Position numbers and translations under genes: made by a program. A stretch of DNA of 64,000 nucleotides from Macrostomum hystrix. Its lineage: Eukaryota; Platyhelminthes; Macrostomidae. Positions 11,447-22,596 of the stretch are shown here, piece after piece (the stretch's first letter is position 1; the number at the start of each line of letters is the position of its first letter). The stretch covers positions 1,138,001-1,202,000 of the forward strand of contig CATNEN010000024.1 in assembly GCA_950097015.1 (NCBI GenBank), written 5' to 3'. Below the pieces are notes generated by a model that was not told where the DNA came from, did not search any database, and saw only the letters and a program-made list of their open reading frames with translations.

Positions 11447-14400
11447 ATGCCTCTGTTGCTGCCGCTGCTGCTGCTGCCCTTGCTGCAGCCCCTAGCAACG
11501 CGAACAAGTGTAGCTGAGGCCAGTAAGCAGAACACTTGGGCGGTGGAGTTAATTCGTCCATCGGAGGCTCGCAATGTTGCAGCCCTGCACAACTGTCGGC
11601 TAGTTAATCTGCTGAATCTTATGGACAGCCACTTCGCCGTGATGCGTTGCGACAATCAATTTAGCGACGAAAAGCGAACTAGGCGAATTCGTAGGCACGC
11701 CAGCGTGCTGTGGGTTGAACAGCAGGTGGCCAAAGTGCGAGTTAAACGATCCGCCATTCCGGCTGCGCCTTTGAGCTTCAACGATCCGGCCTACTCGCAG
11801 CAGTGGTATCTAAAATCCGGCGCCTCCGGCGGTCACGATCTTGGCGTCTCCGCCGTCTGGCATCAGGGTATCAGCGGCCGCGGCACCGTTGTCTCCATTC
11901 TGGACGACGGTATCGAGCATACGCATCCGGATTTGAAGGAAAATTACGATCCGCTAGCTAGTACAGACCTCAATGGCGGTGACAGTGATCCTATGCCTAG
12001 GCCTACATTTAACAATGAGAATAAGTGAGCGCATTCTGCCATTTTTTACTGTTACGTCATAGGCAAATACAGTGATGAGATATGAGAGGCTTTTTGCCAC
12101 AGGGAGTTGTAGCCAAGTGGTTAGGGCATTCGATATTGACTTGATCGGGGGTTCCATTCCCGACTACTAGTACAATTTGTGTCCTTACACAGAGTTAGCA
12201 AGACAATTAACTCTTGAAAGCTGGGACAATTTGTGCCCTTTAGCAAGACACTTAACTCTGCATTGCTTCAGTTCACACAGCCGTTAAATTGGGTACCAGC
12301 ATTAGCTGGGGTAATTGAAGGTGTGTGTGGCAGCCCCTCCCCAGTCCATAGACTGGAGCCGTACGCCGTATGTCTAATGATTTATAGTCTAATAAAAATC
12401 TATAACGAAAAGTTTGTAACAGAAAATAACGAAAAAATAAACAATATCCCAAAAATTACGATTGTCAATACGAGTGCAATTGTGCTTTGTACCTGGTGCC
12501 TGCACTCATAGACTGTATCAACCAACAGTACCCGAATTTCTCAACTCTGCGAATAGTGTTTTCAAAAAGGATTAGAAGAATATATGCACAAGTACTGTAA
12601 CAATTATTTAGGTCAATAATTGCCTGTCGAGCGGTGAAACACTGTCTGTTTGGGTCGAAGAAAGCGGAAATTAGTTTTTCTCTATAGCTAAATTATTAGA
12701 AAACGGGTTTCAACATTTTTCCTGTTACTTCTGCCTAGTCACGCACTAATATTTAGTCGAAAATAGCATTCTTTTGTCTTGCATCCGGGCCCAGGTATGT
12801 GAGCTGTGAGCCTAACCAGTCTGACAGTAAGTTAATGTCAAAAGGTATACACGAGATTGCCAATTAGTCTCTAGATAGATAGAGTAGACAACTAGCTCGG
12901 CTTGATGGCTGATATATGAACCCACGACCGCTCCCAGAATCTTTAAGTCAAGCACTATCCACAAGTGATATTGGTACTTGCATCTAATCCAGAATTCTTT
13001 TTTCACTAAGCCACCAACCTCTTACTTAACCGTTGCCAGGCACGGCACCAGATGCGCCGGCGAAGTGGCCGCCAAAGCAAATAACAATGTCTGCTCTGTG
13101 GGCATTGCGTTCAACGCGAAAATTGGAGGTAAGATTCAACCTGACCTACCATGTGGATTGACTTCCTGTGACTTGACTTTCTGTGACTTGACTTTCTGTG
13201 ACTTGACTTTCTGTGGGTTGACTTTCTGTGGATTTACTTTCTGTGGGTTGACTTTCTGTGGGTTGACTTTCTGTGGATTTACTTTCTGTGGGTTGACTTT
13301 CTGTGGGTTGACTTTCTGTGGATTGACTTTCTGTGGGTTGACTTTCTGTGGGTTGACTTTCTGTGGATTGACTTTCTGTGGGTTGACTTTCTGTGGATTG
13401 ACTTTCTGTGGATTGACTTCCTATGACTTGACTTTCTGTGGATTGACTTTCTGTGGGTTGACTTTCTGTGGGTTGACTTTCTGTGAATTGACCTCCTGTG
13501 GGTTGACTTCCTGCAGATTGACCTGTGGCCACTGCAGGAGGTGAGACTTTGAAGTATCTGTACCCACTGCAGGAGGTGAGACTGAAGTATCTGTACCCAC
13601 TGCAGGAGGTGAGACTGAAGTATCTGTACCCACTGCAGGAGGTGAGACTGAAGTATCTGTACCCACTGCAGGAGGTGAGACTGAAGTATCTGTACCCACT
13701 GCAGGAGGTGAGACTGAAGTATCTGTACCCACTGCAGGAGGTGAGACTGAAGTATCTGTACCCACTGCAGGAGGTGAGACTGAAGTATCTGTACCCACTG
13801 CAGGAGGTGAGACTGAAGTATCTGTACCCACTGCAGTAGGTGAGACTGAAGTATCTGTACCCACTGCAGGAGGTGAGACTGAAGTATCTGTACCCACTGC
13901 AGGAGGTGAGACTGAAGTATCTGTACCCACTGCAGGAGGTGAGACTGAAGTATCTGTACCCACTGCAGGAGGTGAGACTTAAAAGCTTATTTCCCCAGGA
14001 ATTTCTTGAAGGAAAACTGTACACTGTTCGGGGCAAGTAATCGGCAGATAATTCAAGTCTCATTTTACGTAAGCTTGCCTTCAATCATAAAACAACACCT
14101 GCTCAGGTGTCCGCATGCTTGACGGCCCCATCACCGACCATGTGGAGGCATCGTCACTGCATCACAATCAGCAGCATGTGGACATCTACTCGGCCTCCTG
14201 GGGTCCGGACGACGACGGTCGCACCGTTGACGGTCCAGGCCGACTGGCAAAGGCCGCATTTGAAGACGGCGTTACTAAGGTAACGAACTTTAAGAAGTTA
14301 AAAAATATTAATAGTCGGAACCTCTTACCATTGGATTACAAGCTCTTCTCATTGCGTGGGGGTCGGGGGCAGAGCGGTTAACGCGTTTGTGCCTCTCGCG

Positions 14401-17400
14401 CCAAGATCCCTGAGCTTGATTTCGCGGCGAGGCCACATTCATTTGGGGCACAGCCGCGGAGAGAAGGCTTTGGGGCTTGTCGTGCAATTTACGCTCTTGA
14501 GGGCTAACCCCCAAGGCACAGTGAAGTGTACACTGCCAAACGGTGAGAAAGTCAGGACAGATGTACACACCTGCGTGCGTGTGTGCTCAGGAGTTAGCAA
14601 AATGGGCAGAATTGCCCTCCTTGCTGGCTGCAGGTCTAGTGTCACCAAATGATGTGCCATAACCGGCAGCCCTCCTGCAGTTATTATTATATTATTCTTC
14701 TTCCTTGCGTTACAGTCCCAGTCATAGGTAGCTGTAGCCTAGTTTTCAGAGAGCGTCGGACTCACGATTTGAAGGTCGGGGGTTCGAATCCTGACTCCAT
14801 TTGAACAATCTGTGCCATTTAGAAAGACACTTGACTCTGTATTGCTTCAACACACAGAAGCAAAAGCTGCGGCTGTGCTGTCGGCTGCACATCTGACCCA
14901 ACCGGGCGGGTGTTATCTATGATCATTATTAATTACATTGAGAAAGGAAATCAGTATATGAAGGCTCAGATCCTCATCACCGGTTATTCCAGGGTCGAGC
15001 CGGTCTCGGCAACATTTTCGTCTGGGCATCCGGCAACGGGGGCCAAAAATCAGATAGCTGCGCCTGCGACGGCTACACTAACAGCATCTATACACTGAGT
15101 GTTAGCAGCGTCAGCCAGCACAACAGCAAGCCCTGGTACCTGGAGGAGTGCGCCAGCACTTTAGCGTCAACCTACAGCAGCGGCGGCATCGGCGAGGCGC
15201 AAGTAGTGTCAACGGATCTCAACGGGCAGTGCACGAATGCCCACACTGGCACTTCAGCTTCCGCACCCATAGCTGCAGCAATCCTAGCCCTGGTGCTGGA
15301 GGCCAATCCCAAATTAACTTGGCGCGACGCTCAGCACATCACTGTGCTGGGAGCAGACTCCAGCTTCTTGCTTGACGCCGATTGGCTGCAGAATCAGGCC
15401 GGATTGAAATCGTCTAGAAAGTATGGCTTCGGTATGATGTCAGCCGAGCGGATGGTCCAATTAGCCAAGATGTGGACCAGACCGGTGCCAGCTCTGATTA
15501 ATTGTCCTGGCAAGCCTGTCATTGTGAATCGCAGCCTGCTGCCCAACGGTCCGCTTGTTGTGCCCGTTGCTAGTGACGCCTGCGGCGGCACTATTGGTAT
15601 GCTCGAATCTGTGAAGCTGCACGTTGACATGACAGCTACGTATCGGGGACAGTTAAAGGTGAGCAAGAACAGTTGGACCTTATCGGCTTTAGTGGGGCGC
15701 CTCTAGTGTGTGCTTTAGTGTGTGCTCAGGAGTCAGCGAAACGGACAGAAGTGCCTCCTCGCTGTCACCAAATGATGTGCCATTGCCCGCTGCCCTCCTG
15801 CAATTATTATTATTAACCTCATATCCGAAAACTTGATATCCTAAGCTTCATAGTCCCCAAGCTTTACAATCCACAAACTTCATGTCCCTAAACTTAATGT
15901 TCTCAAAAAAATTCTAATTCTTAAAAACTGAATGTTACCCAAATTTCACATTCCCTAAATCTTAAAATTCCCCAATATTTAAATTCCAAAAACTTCACCG
16001 TAAATGCTCCATTTCTCCCCATTCTATATTTCGTCATATACCTATCGCCATACATTCGCTGCTCTCAGGTGTGGCTAGTTTCGCCCGCCGGCACTCGTTC
16101 TCTACTCCTGGCGCCTCGCAGTTTAGACACTAACAATGGCGACTGCGGCTTTCAGCAATGGCCATTCATGTCGGTGCAATTTTGGCGCGAGCGACCCGCC
16201 GGCCAGTGGCAGGTGCTGATTGAGAATGTCGGCGGTTTATTGAACTCGGGCACAGTCAAGTCTGTCACGCTGGTGCTGCACGGCACAGCTGGCGAGCCTT
16301 TGAGCTTGAAGCGCGTCAGCGAGCCGCTGCCCGATTGGCTGGTGCCCTACAAGCACGCCATGGTGGTGAGTTGCACTGATGCTGATGTTCTCGATGTTCA
16401 AGATCAAGAAATTCTCACCCAGATCCCTGCAGATTGAGCAGTCACAGTACCCAGATCAGTCTCTCTGCTCAGATCCCCACAGATTGAGCAGTCACACTAC
16501 CCAGATCAGTCTCTCTGCTCAGATCCCCACAGATTGAGCAGCCACTCTACTCAGATCCCCACAGATTGAGCAGCCACTCTACACAGATCCACACAGATTG
16601 AGCAGCCACTCTACTCAGATCCACACAGATTGAGCAGTCACAGTACCCAGATCAGTCTCTCTGCTCAGATCCCACAGATTGAGCAGTCACACTACTTAGA
16701 TCCCCACAGATTGAGCAGCCACTCTACTCAGATCCCCACAGATTGAGCAGTCACACTACCCAGATCAGTCTCTCTGCTCAGATCCCCACAGATTGAGCAG
16801 CCACTCTACTCAGATCCCCACAGATTGAGCAGCCACTCTACTCAGATCCACACAGATTGAGCAGCCACTCTACTCAGATCCCACAGATTGAGCAGTCACA
16901 CTACCCAGATCAGTCTCTCTGCTCAGATCCCCACAGATTGAGCAGCCACTCTACTCAGATCCCCACAGATTGAGCAGCCACTCTACTCAGATCCACACAG
17001 ATTGAGCAGCCACTCTACTCAGATCCCACAGATTGAGCAGTCACACTACTTAGATCCACACAGATTGAGCAGCCACACTACTCAGATCCCCACAGATGCT
17101 GGTGGAGCTCAAGAATGGTGCTGAACCTCAACAGATGCTCAGAATAAATATAAAGCTTTAATAAATGATCTCATTGCAACAGGATGAATACCTGTGCCAC
17201 AGCAACTGTCGCAGCTGTCGCGGTCCTGGTCAGAACAACTGCACCAGCTGTAACCCGGGCCTTCTGCTGCTGCAGAACTTGAGTGTCTGCACAGCCGGCC
17301 CAGCCTGTCCGGCCGGTTATAGTCAGGTTGCTAATGGCAACGAGTGCACGCCTTGCCAGATGGCCAATTGCGTCGCCTGCCAGTCTGCCAACAATTGCCG

Positions 17401-18586
17401 CGCCTGCAAGCCCGGCAGTGGCCTGCTGGCAGCCGGCCAACTCGGCTGCGTATCCGACTGTCCGGACGGCTTCTATGCGGACAGGCTCACCGGACGCTGC
17501 CTAGCCTGCTATTCGGCCAACTGTACCAGGTGCTCGGGTCCGCGACAGTGCAGCCGGTGTCAGCCTGACCATCTGCTGCTGGCTGGCATGGATTGTCCAT
17601 CGGCCTGTCCCGCTGGCCGAGCGTTCTATCCCGATAGCGCCGGCCGGGCCTGCCTGCCCTGTTCGGACAATTGTGACAGCTGCTCCGGGCCAGGCTACAA
17701 CAACTGCCAGGCCTGCCGACCTCCGCTAGTACCCCTGCTGCTCAGCCCCGGCCTTGGAAATCGTTGCGTTGAACTGCCCCGGCTAGTTGGCAATAAGTCT
17801 ATGGCAATCGCCTGCCAGCCAGCCATTCAGGGCTGCGTTTCCTGCCTAGCCAATGTCAGCGGCTCCGCGTGCGCAGCCTGCGCCAGCGGCGGCCTCAGCC
17901 TGCTGCACAATGGCCGATGCTTATCAACCTGTCCGAAAGGTCTTCGGGCTTGTCCTCGCCCAGACGGCAGCGGTGGCGTCTGCGTCGCCTGCTCCAGCTG
18001 TTCGCCAGACGATTGCAGCTCCCTTCCAGGCCTCAGATGCGGGCTTGGAAGCTACGCGACAGCCGAGGGCGCCTGTGGCAAGTGTCATCCGGACTGTCGC
18101 AGTTGTCGCGGCCCCGGCCCAGGCGACTGTGTGTCCTGCCGACGCGGAGAAGCCTGCATGCTGCTGACCCCGGCTCCAATACTCGGCGCCCAGCGCACTT
18201 TCTATGGCCAATGCCTTCGCTGCTGCGAGCCGGGTGTCTCCGCGCTCACATATCCGTCTCCATCGGCTAACAGCTGCGTGCACTGCCAGCCAGGCGAAGA
18301 TTCCTGCCTAGCTCTAGCAGCAACTGACAGCCCCGCGACAACAGTGCCCACAATTGACACTGACGCTGATATCAATGCGGATGCTCAGAGAGTACTGTAC
18401 GCACTGCTGTGCATTGCTACAGTTGTAGTGATTGTCTGCCTACTGGCCTACTGCCTGTGCGCCTCCGCTAACAGTCACGACCTGCCGCGTCAAAGGACGG
18501 CCAGCTATTCTCCGCTTGGTCAGGAATCGCCAGACAAAGCAATCAATGCAGCGGATTTGGCCAGCGGAGTCAACACCAAGTTATAG
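11447..18586 (+). CDS. FURIN: Furin-like proprotein convertase, membrane-anchored, Cys-rich
   Basis: Subtilisin/kexin-type endoprotease cleaving precursors after paired basic residues in the late secretory pathway. Six exons join in phase: 11447-12024, 13040-13128, 14107-14279, 14993-15658, 16069-16365, 17183-18586; 1068 residues. Order: signal peptide (1-17, Leu-rich); prodomain with WAVEL and the autocleavage site RVKR (98-101), plus an upstream basic cluster KRTRRIRR; catalytic domain with Asp153, His194, oxyanion Asn295 and Ser368, the same numbers as human furin; P domain mostly in exon 5; a long Cys-rich region of furin-like repeats (about 600-990, exon 6); one transmembrane helix (about 1005-1028); and a 40-residue tail with YSPL, a YxxPhi sorting motif. 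The many Cys repeats plus a membrane anchor resemble PCSK5B or Drosophila Fur2 more than vertebrate furin. Introns carry SINEs and three tandem arrays. Confidence 0.95.
12095..12375 (+). mobile_element. tRNA-derived SINE, family 1 (furin intron 1)
   Basis: The head GTTGTAGCCAAGTGGTTAGG (A box) and GGGGGTTCCATTCCCG (B box) are tRNA-like. The body has AGCAAGACACTTAACTCTGC, GGGTACCAGCATTAGCTGGG and GTCCATAGACTGGAGCCGTA. In this copy the ACAATTTGTG...AGCAAGACA segment occurs twice, an internal duplication not seen in the 61.7-kb copy. Confidence 0.88.
13148..13530. repeat. 15-bp tandem array in furin intron 2
   Basis: About 25 copies of TTGACTTTCTGTGGG with variants at the last three bases (GGG, GAT, GAC). 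The unit is 15 bp, so the frame of exon 2 stays open through the whole array and encodes LTFCG repeats until a stop at 13542-13544. Confidence 0.97.
13535..13980. repeat. 33-bp tandem array in furin intron 2
   Basis: About 13 nearly identical 33-bp units adjoining the 15-bp array. Each unit contains CCCACTGCAGGAGGTGAGAC, which looks like a splice acceptor (CTGCAG), three bases, and a donor (GTGAGA). Both strands are open across the array because 33 is a multiple of three. Confidence 0.97.
14350..14695 (+). mobile_element. SINE-like element, family 2 (furin intron 3)
   Basis: Begins with a tRNA-like head (GCAGAGCGGTTAACGCG, an A-box-like motif, then TGAGCTTGATTTCGCGG at the B-box position). 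The body has CACAGCCGCGGAGAGAAGG, GGGGCTTGTCG, CCCCCAAGGCACAGTG and GTGTGCTCAGGAG. It ends in CACCAAATGATGTGCCAT, CCCTCCTGCA and an ATT-rich tail. A second copy is at 63.6 kb and a 3' fragment at 15.7 kb. Confidence 0.85.
14720..14925 (+). mobile_element. tRNA-derived SINE, family 1 (furin intron 3)
   Basis: Follows the family-2 element directly. The B box GGGGGTTCGAATCCTG and upstream GGACTCACGATTTGAAGGTC match the 61.7-kb copy. The body AAGACACTTGACTCTGTATT is present but the GGGTACCAGC section is missing, so this copy is internally deleted before the GCTGCGGCTGTGCT tail. Confidence 0.85.
15700..15812 (+). mobile_element. 3' fragment of SINE family 2 (furin intron 4)
   Basis: GTGTGCTCAGGAGTCAGCGA, CGGACAGAAGTGCCTCCTCG, CACCAAATGATGTGCCATTG and CCCTCCTGCAATTATTATTA match the 3' third of the element at 14.35-14.70 kb. 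The head and most of the body are absent. Confidence 0.8.
16437..17095. repeat. About 30-bp tandem array in furin intron 5
   Basis: Units built from CAGATCCCCACAGATTGAGC followed by AGCCACTCTACT or AGTCACACTACC, with an occasional inserted CAGATCAGTCTCTCTGCT block that gives a higher-order pattern. Each unit carries CCCCACAG, a splice-acceptor-like motif. About 20 units. The array starts about 70 bp after the exon 5 donor. Confidence 0.95.
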
Positions 18587-19137
18587 ATTCTGTTTATAGT
18601 GCTTAAATCTGTTTTTATTAAGTGTCTAAAGGCCTGTAGATTACACCTTAGGTTTCATTTGTTGCCAGGGTTATGCCATAGACGATAATATTATTACAGA
18701 ATCCAGCAAGACTGAGAAGCTCATTGACAATGCACTATTCCCAGGTTTATGAAGCTATCCTCTGCAGTCCGAGTAAGCTTGCTCAGGTCATTAATTATTC
18801 AGTTAAAAATCTAATTACAAAATGGCTCATTTGCAAGTCTTTAGTGCTTCCAATTCTGTATGCCCACTATACTGTAGTGTGAAAGTTATGATTAATATAT
18901 TTATAATTGTGTCCCCATAAATACAGTATGCACAAGTAATATATAATATAGCATATATAATATAACAAAGAGTGTGCCACGCGCTTCATTAGAAATCACT
19001 GTGCCTGTTAATTAACTAATAATATTTTTTTCGCTGATTGACCTCCGCGTTCTTATTGCCATATTGATATTACAGGTAGTCGCTGAATATTTTAAATTTG
19101 TATGATTTCTGTTATTATTGTTCCCATGTACTTTCAT
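18587..19137. other. Furin 3' flank
   Basis: AT-rich sequence after the furin stop codon. It should contain the 3' UTR. No canonical AATAAA is placed convincingly (ATTAAG and ATAAATA variants occur). No gene or repeat seen. Confidence 0.45.
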
Positions 19138-20205
19138 TCTACCTTGCGAATGACGAATGAAAATATTTCTAAGAAACTAGTCAAAAAGGCTAGAAGGTAC
19201 TCTAAAATATTTCTAAGAAACCAGTCAAAAAGGCTAGAAGGTATTCTAAAATATTTCTAAGAAACCAGTCAAAAAGGCTAGAAGGTACTCTAAAATATTT
19301 CTAAGAAACCAGTCGAAAAGGCTAGAAGGTATTCTAAAATGTTTCTAAGAAACCAGTCAAAAAGGCTAGAAGGTACTCTAAAATATTTCTAAGAAACCAG
19401 TCAAAAAGGCTAGAAGGTATTCTAAAATATTTCTAAGAAACCAGTCAAAAAGGCTAGAAGGTACTCTAAAATATTTCTAAGAAACCAGTCAAAAAGGCCA
19501 GAAGGTACTCTAAAATATTTCTAAGAAACCAGTCAAAAAGGCTAGAAGGTACTCTAAAATATTTCTAAGAAACCAGTCAAAAAGGCCAGAAGGCACTCTA
19601 AAATATTTCTAAGAAACCAGTCAAAAAGGCCAGAAGGTACTCTAAAATGTTTCTAAGAAACCAGTCAAAAATGCTAGAAGGTACTCTAAAATATTTCTAA
19701 GAAACCAGTCAAAAAGGCTAGAAGGTACTCTAAAATATTTCTAAGAAACCAGTCAAAAAGGCCAGAAGGTACTCTAAAATATTTCTAAGAAACCAGTCAA
19801 AAAGGCTAGAAGGTACTCTAAAATATTTCTAAGAAACCAGTCAAAAAGGCTAGAAGGTATTCTAAAATATTTCTAAGAAACCAGTCAAAAAGGCTAGAAG
19901 GTACTCTAAAATGTTTCTAAGAAACCAGTCAAAAAGGCTAGAAGGTACTCTAAAATGTTTCTAAGAAACCAGTCAAAAAGGCTAGAAGGTGTTCTAAAAT
20001 ATTTCTAAGAAACCAGTCAAAAAGGCTAGAAGGTACTCTAAAATATTTCTAAGAAACCAGTCAAAAAGGCTAGACGGTACTCTAAAATATTTCTAAGAAA
20101 CCAGTCAAAAAGGCCAGAAGGTACTCTAAAATATTTCTAAGAAACCAGTCAAAAAGGCTAGAAGGTACTCTAAAATATTTCTAAGAAACCAGTCAAAAAG
20201 CCGAG
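19138..20205. repeat. 44-bp tandem array
   Basis: About 24 copies of a 44-bp unit made of AAAATATTTCTAAGAAACCA and GTCAAAAAGGCTAGAAGGTA plus CTCT. The unit contains the near-palindrome TTTCTAAGAAA. Decayed copies continue to about 20340. Single related monomers occur at about 3165-3195 and repeatedly in the PIGP 3' region. Confidence 0.96.
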
Positions 20206-20769
20206 AAACTACTTTAGTATTTTATAAGAAGCATTTCAAAAAAGCCGACAGTCTGCTCTAAAATCTTTCCTAGAAACCGACGGTAAAGCCGAGAAACGAC
20301 TCGAAATATTTTCTAAGAAACCGACTATAGGCCGTAAAATCTTCAGGAACTTTCCAAGAATCAATTAAATAGAAAATAAATTGGAAAGTGTCTAAGGTAC
20401 TTTATCGCCGCGCCAAAAAATGTTCTTAATTGTGCATGTAGAATCGTCCATTTGACATGTTGCTAATGGTTTTCTTCTGTCATATGTCGGTAACTGCTAT
20501 TGTGAAATATATTCTAGTCTCCGATTTAGCATGCAACCTAGATTTTTCCTTTATTTTTCGTGTCGCGTGTTTTTTAATGATTTAATACCCATTGCGCGAT
20601 ATTCGAACACTCATTCTAGATGCACATTTGAATATTTATATTTCTGTAACTTACTGTACATTGGTTAGCAAATTCTGTTAAAATTAATTTTCAGTTTTAA
20701 ATCCCTGATTTGGATAAGTTTGGTGCTGGATTCAAGAGTTCTTCAGACTTGTATCGAGTCTCACTTATA

Positions 20770-21925
20770 GACTCTCACTGTAGAATCCCACAAATCCTTT
20801 TAGAGTCTCGACTAATCCCTTTAGAATCCCCACCAATCACTGTCTAATCCCCACAAATCCCAGTACAATCCCCCAAGTCCCTTTAGAATCCCCTCAAGTC
20901 CCTGTAGAATCCCCTCAAGTCCCTATAGAATCCCCACATGTCCCCGTAGAATCCCCACATGTCCCTGTAGAATCCCCTTAAGTCCCTGTAGAATCCCCTT
21001 AAGTCCCTGTAGAATCCCACAAGTCCCTGTAGAATACCCGCAAGTCCCTGTAAAATCCCCACATGTCCCTAGAATCCTAACATGTCCCTGTAGAATCCCG
21101 CAAGTCCCTGTAGAATCCCCTCTAATCCTTGTAGAATCCCCACAAGTCCCCGTAGAATCCCCACATGTCCCTGTAGAATCCAACAAGTCCCTGTAGAATC
21201 CCCGCAAGTCCCTGTAAAATCCCCACATGTCCCTAGAATCCTAACATGTCCCTGTAGAATCCCCGCAAGTCCCTGTAGAATCCCCTCTAATCCTTGTAGA
21301 ATCCCCACAAGTCCCTGTAGAATCCCAACAAGTCCCTGTAGAATCCCAAAGAGTACCTGTAAAATCCCCACAAGTCCCTAGAATCCCAACATGTCCCTGT
21401 AGAATCCCCGCAAGTCCCTGTTGAATCCCCTCTAATCCTTGTAGAATCCCCGCAAGTCCCTGTAGAATCCCCGCAAGTCCTTGTAGAATCCCCGCAAGTC
21501 CTTGTAGAATCCCCTCTAATCCCTGTAGAATCCCTGCAAGTCCTTGTAGAATCCCCGCAAGTCCTTGTAGAATCCCCTCTAATCCTTGTAGAATCCCCGC
21601 AAGTCCTTGTAGAATCCCCTCTAATCCTTGTAGAATCCCCGCAAGTCCTTGTAGAATCCCCGCAAGTCCTTGTAGAATCCCCTCTAATCCTTGTAGAATC
21701 CCCGCAAGTCCTTGTAGAATCCCCTCTAATCCTTGTAGAATCCCCGCAAGTCCTTGTAGAATCCCCTCTAATCCTTGCAGAATCCCCTCTAATCCTTGTA
21801 GAATCCCCGCAAGTCCCTGTAGAATCCCCTCTAATCCTTGTAGAATCCCCGCAAGTCCCTGTAGAATCCCCTCTAATCCTTGTAGAATCCCCGCAAGTCC
21901 CTGTAGAATCCCCTCAAGTCACAGT
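20770..21925. repeat. 21-bp tandem array
   Basis: About 54 units of 21 bp. Two main forms alternate, GAATCCCCGCAAGTCCTTGT and GAATCCCCTCTAATCCTTGT (each plus A). The left part is more diverged, the right part homogeneous with an A/B alternating order. Confidence 0.95.
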
Positions 21926-22261
21926 TCAATTCTGATAACTCCTGTTGTGTTCATGCACATACTTTCAGTGCCTTACTTATTATTTTGTTAATTAGAAAAC
22001 TTTGTGTCTGGTTTGATTGTCCTGATTTTTATTTGTTATTAGTTGAGCCTGATTGACTATCCTGGAATATGCTCGCATTTCTTTCAAATGAACATGTGCT
22101 CTTTGTAACTTTCTGATCTAATTTGTTGAATCTATTTATTGTATCATTGCCCCAATAATACAATTCATACTAAATTAGATTTCGAATCAATAATGGCGAT
22201 TTTATTTCCTACTTTGTTTTAACTTTTATTTTCATTCACGCCCGTTTCACCTTATTTCGCA

Positions 22262-22468
22262 CAAAATCTCACCCTTGAGTCTCCAGCCACAAAATCTCAC
22301 CCTTGAATCTCCAGCCACAAAATCTCATCCTTGAGTCTCCAGCCACAAAATCTTACCCTTGAGTCTCCAGCCACGAAATCTCACCCTTGAGTCTCCAGCC
22401 ACAAAATCTCACCCTTGAATCTCCAGCCACAAAATCTCATCCTTGAGTCTCCAGCCACGAAATCTCAC
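22262..22468. repeat. 28-bp tandem array upstream of the MFSD4 first coding exon
   Basis: Seven copies of a 28-bp unit, AAAATCTCACCCTTGAGTCT followed by CCAGCCAC. The array ends about 130 bp before the chosen ATG (22597), so it is in the promoter, the 5' UTR or a 5' intron. Confidence 0.93.
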
Positions 22469-22596
22469 CCTTGATAATTTCAACAGCCATTTTTAACTGC
22501 AGCTACCAACGCAACCACGTTGGATTCCGAGCTCTGCTGAAGTGTCAGGACCAGAAGCAACAGCAGCAGCAGCAGATTTCCAGGTCTTCCGCTGAC

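Noticed and set aside
12100-12165. Possible tRNA gene
   Set aside because: Has A and B boxes but stems do not pair into a cloverleaf, and the downstream body is shared with other copies: a SINE head.
13146-14084. 312-residue minus-strand frame with [11 protein letters not shown] repeats
   Set aside because: Antisense of the furin intron 2 arrays; open only because 15 and 33 are multiples of three.
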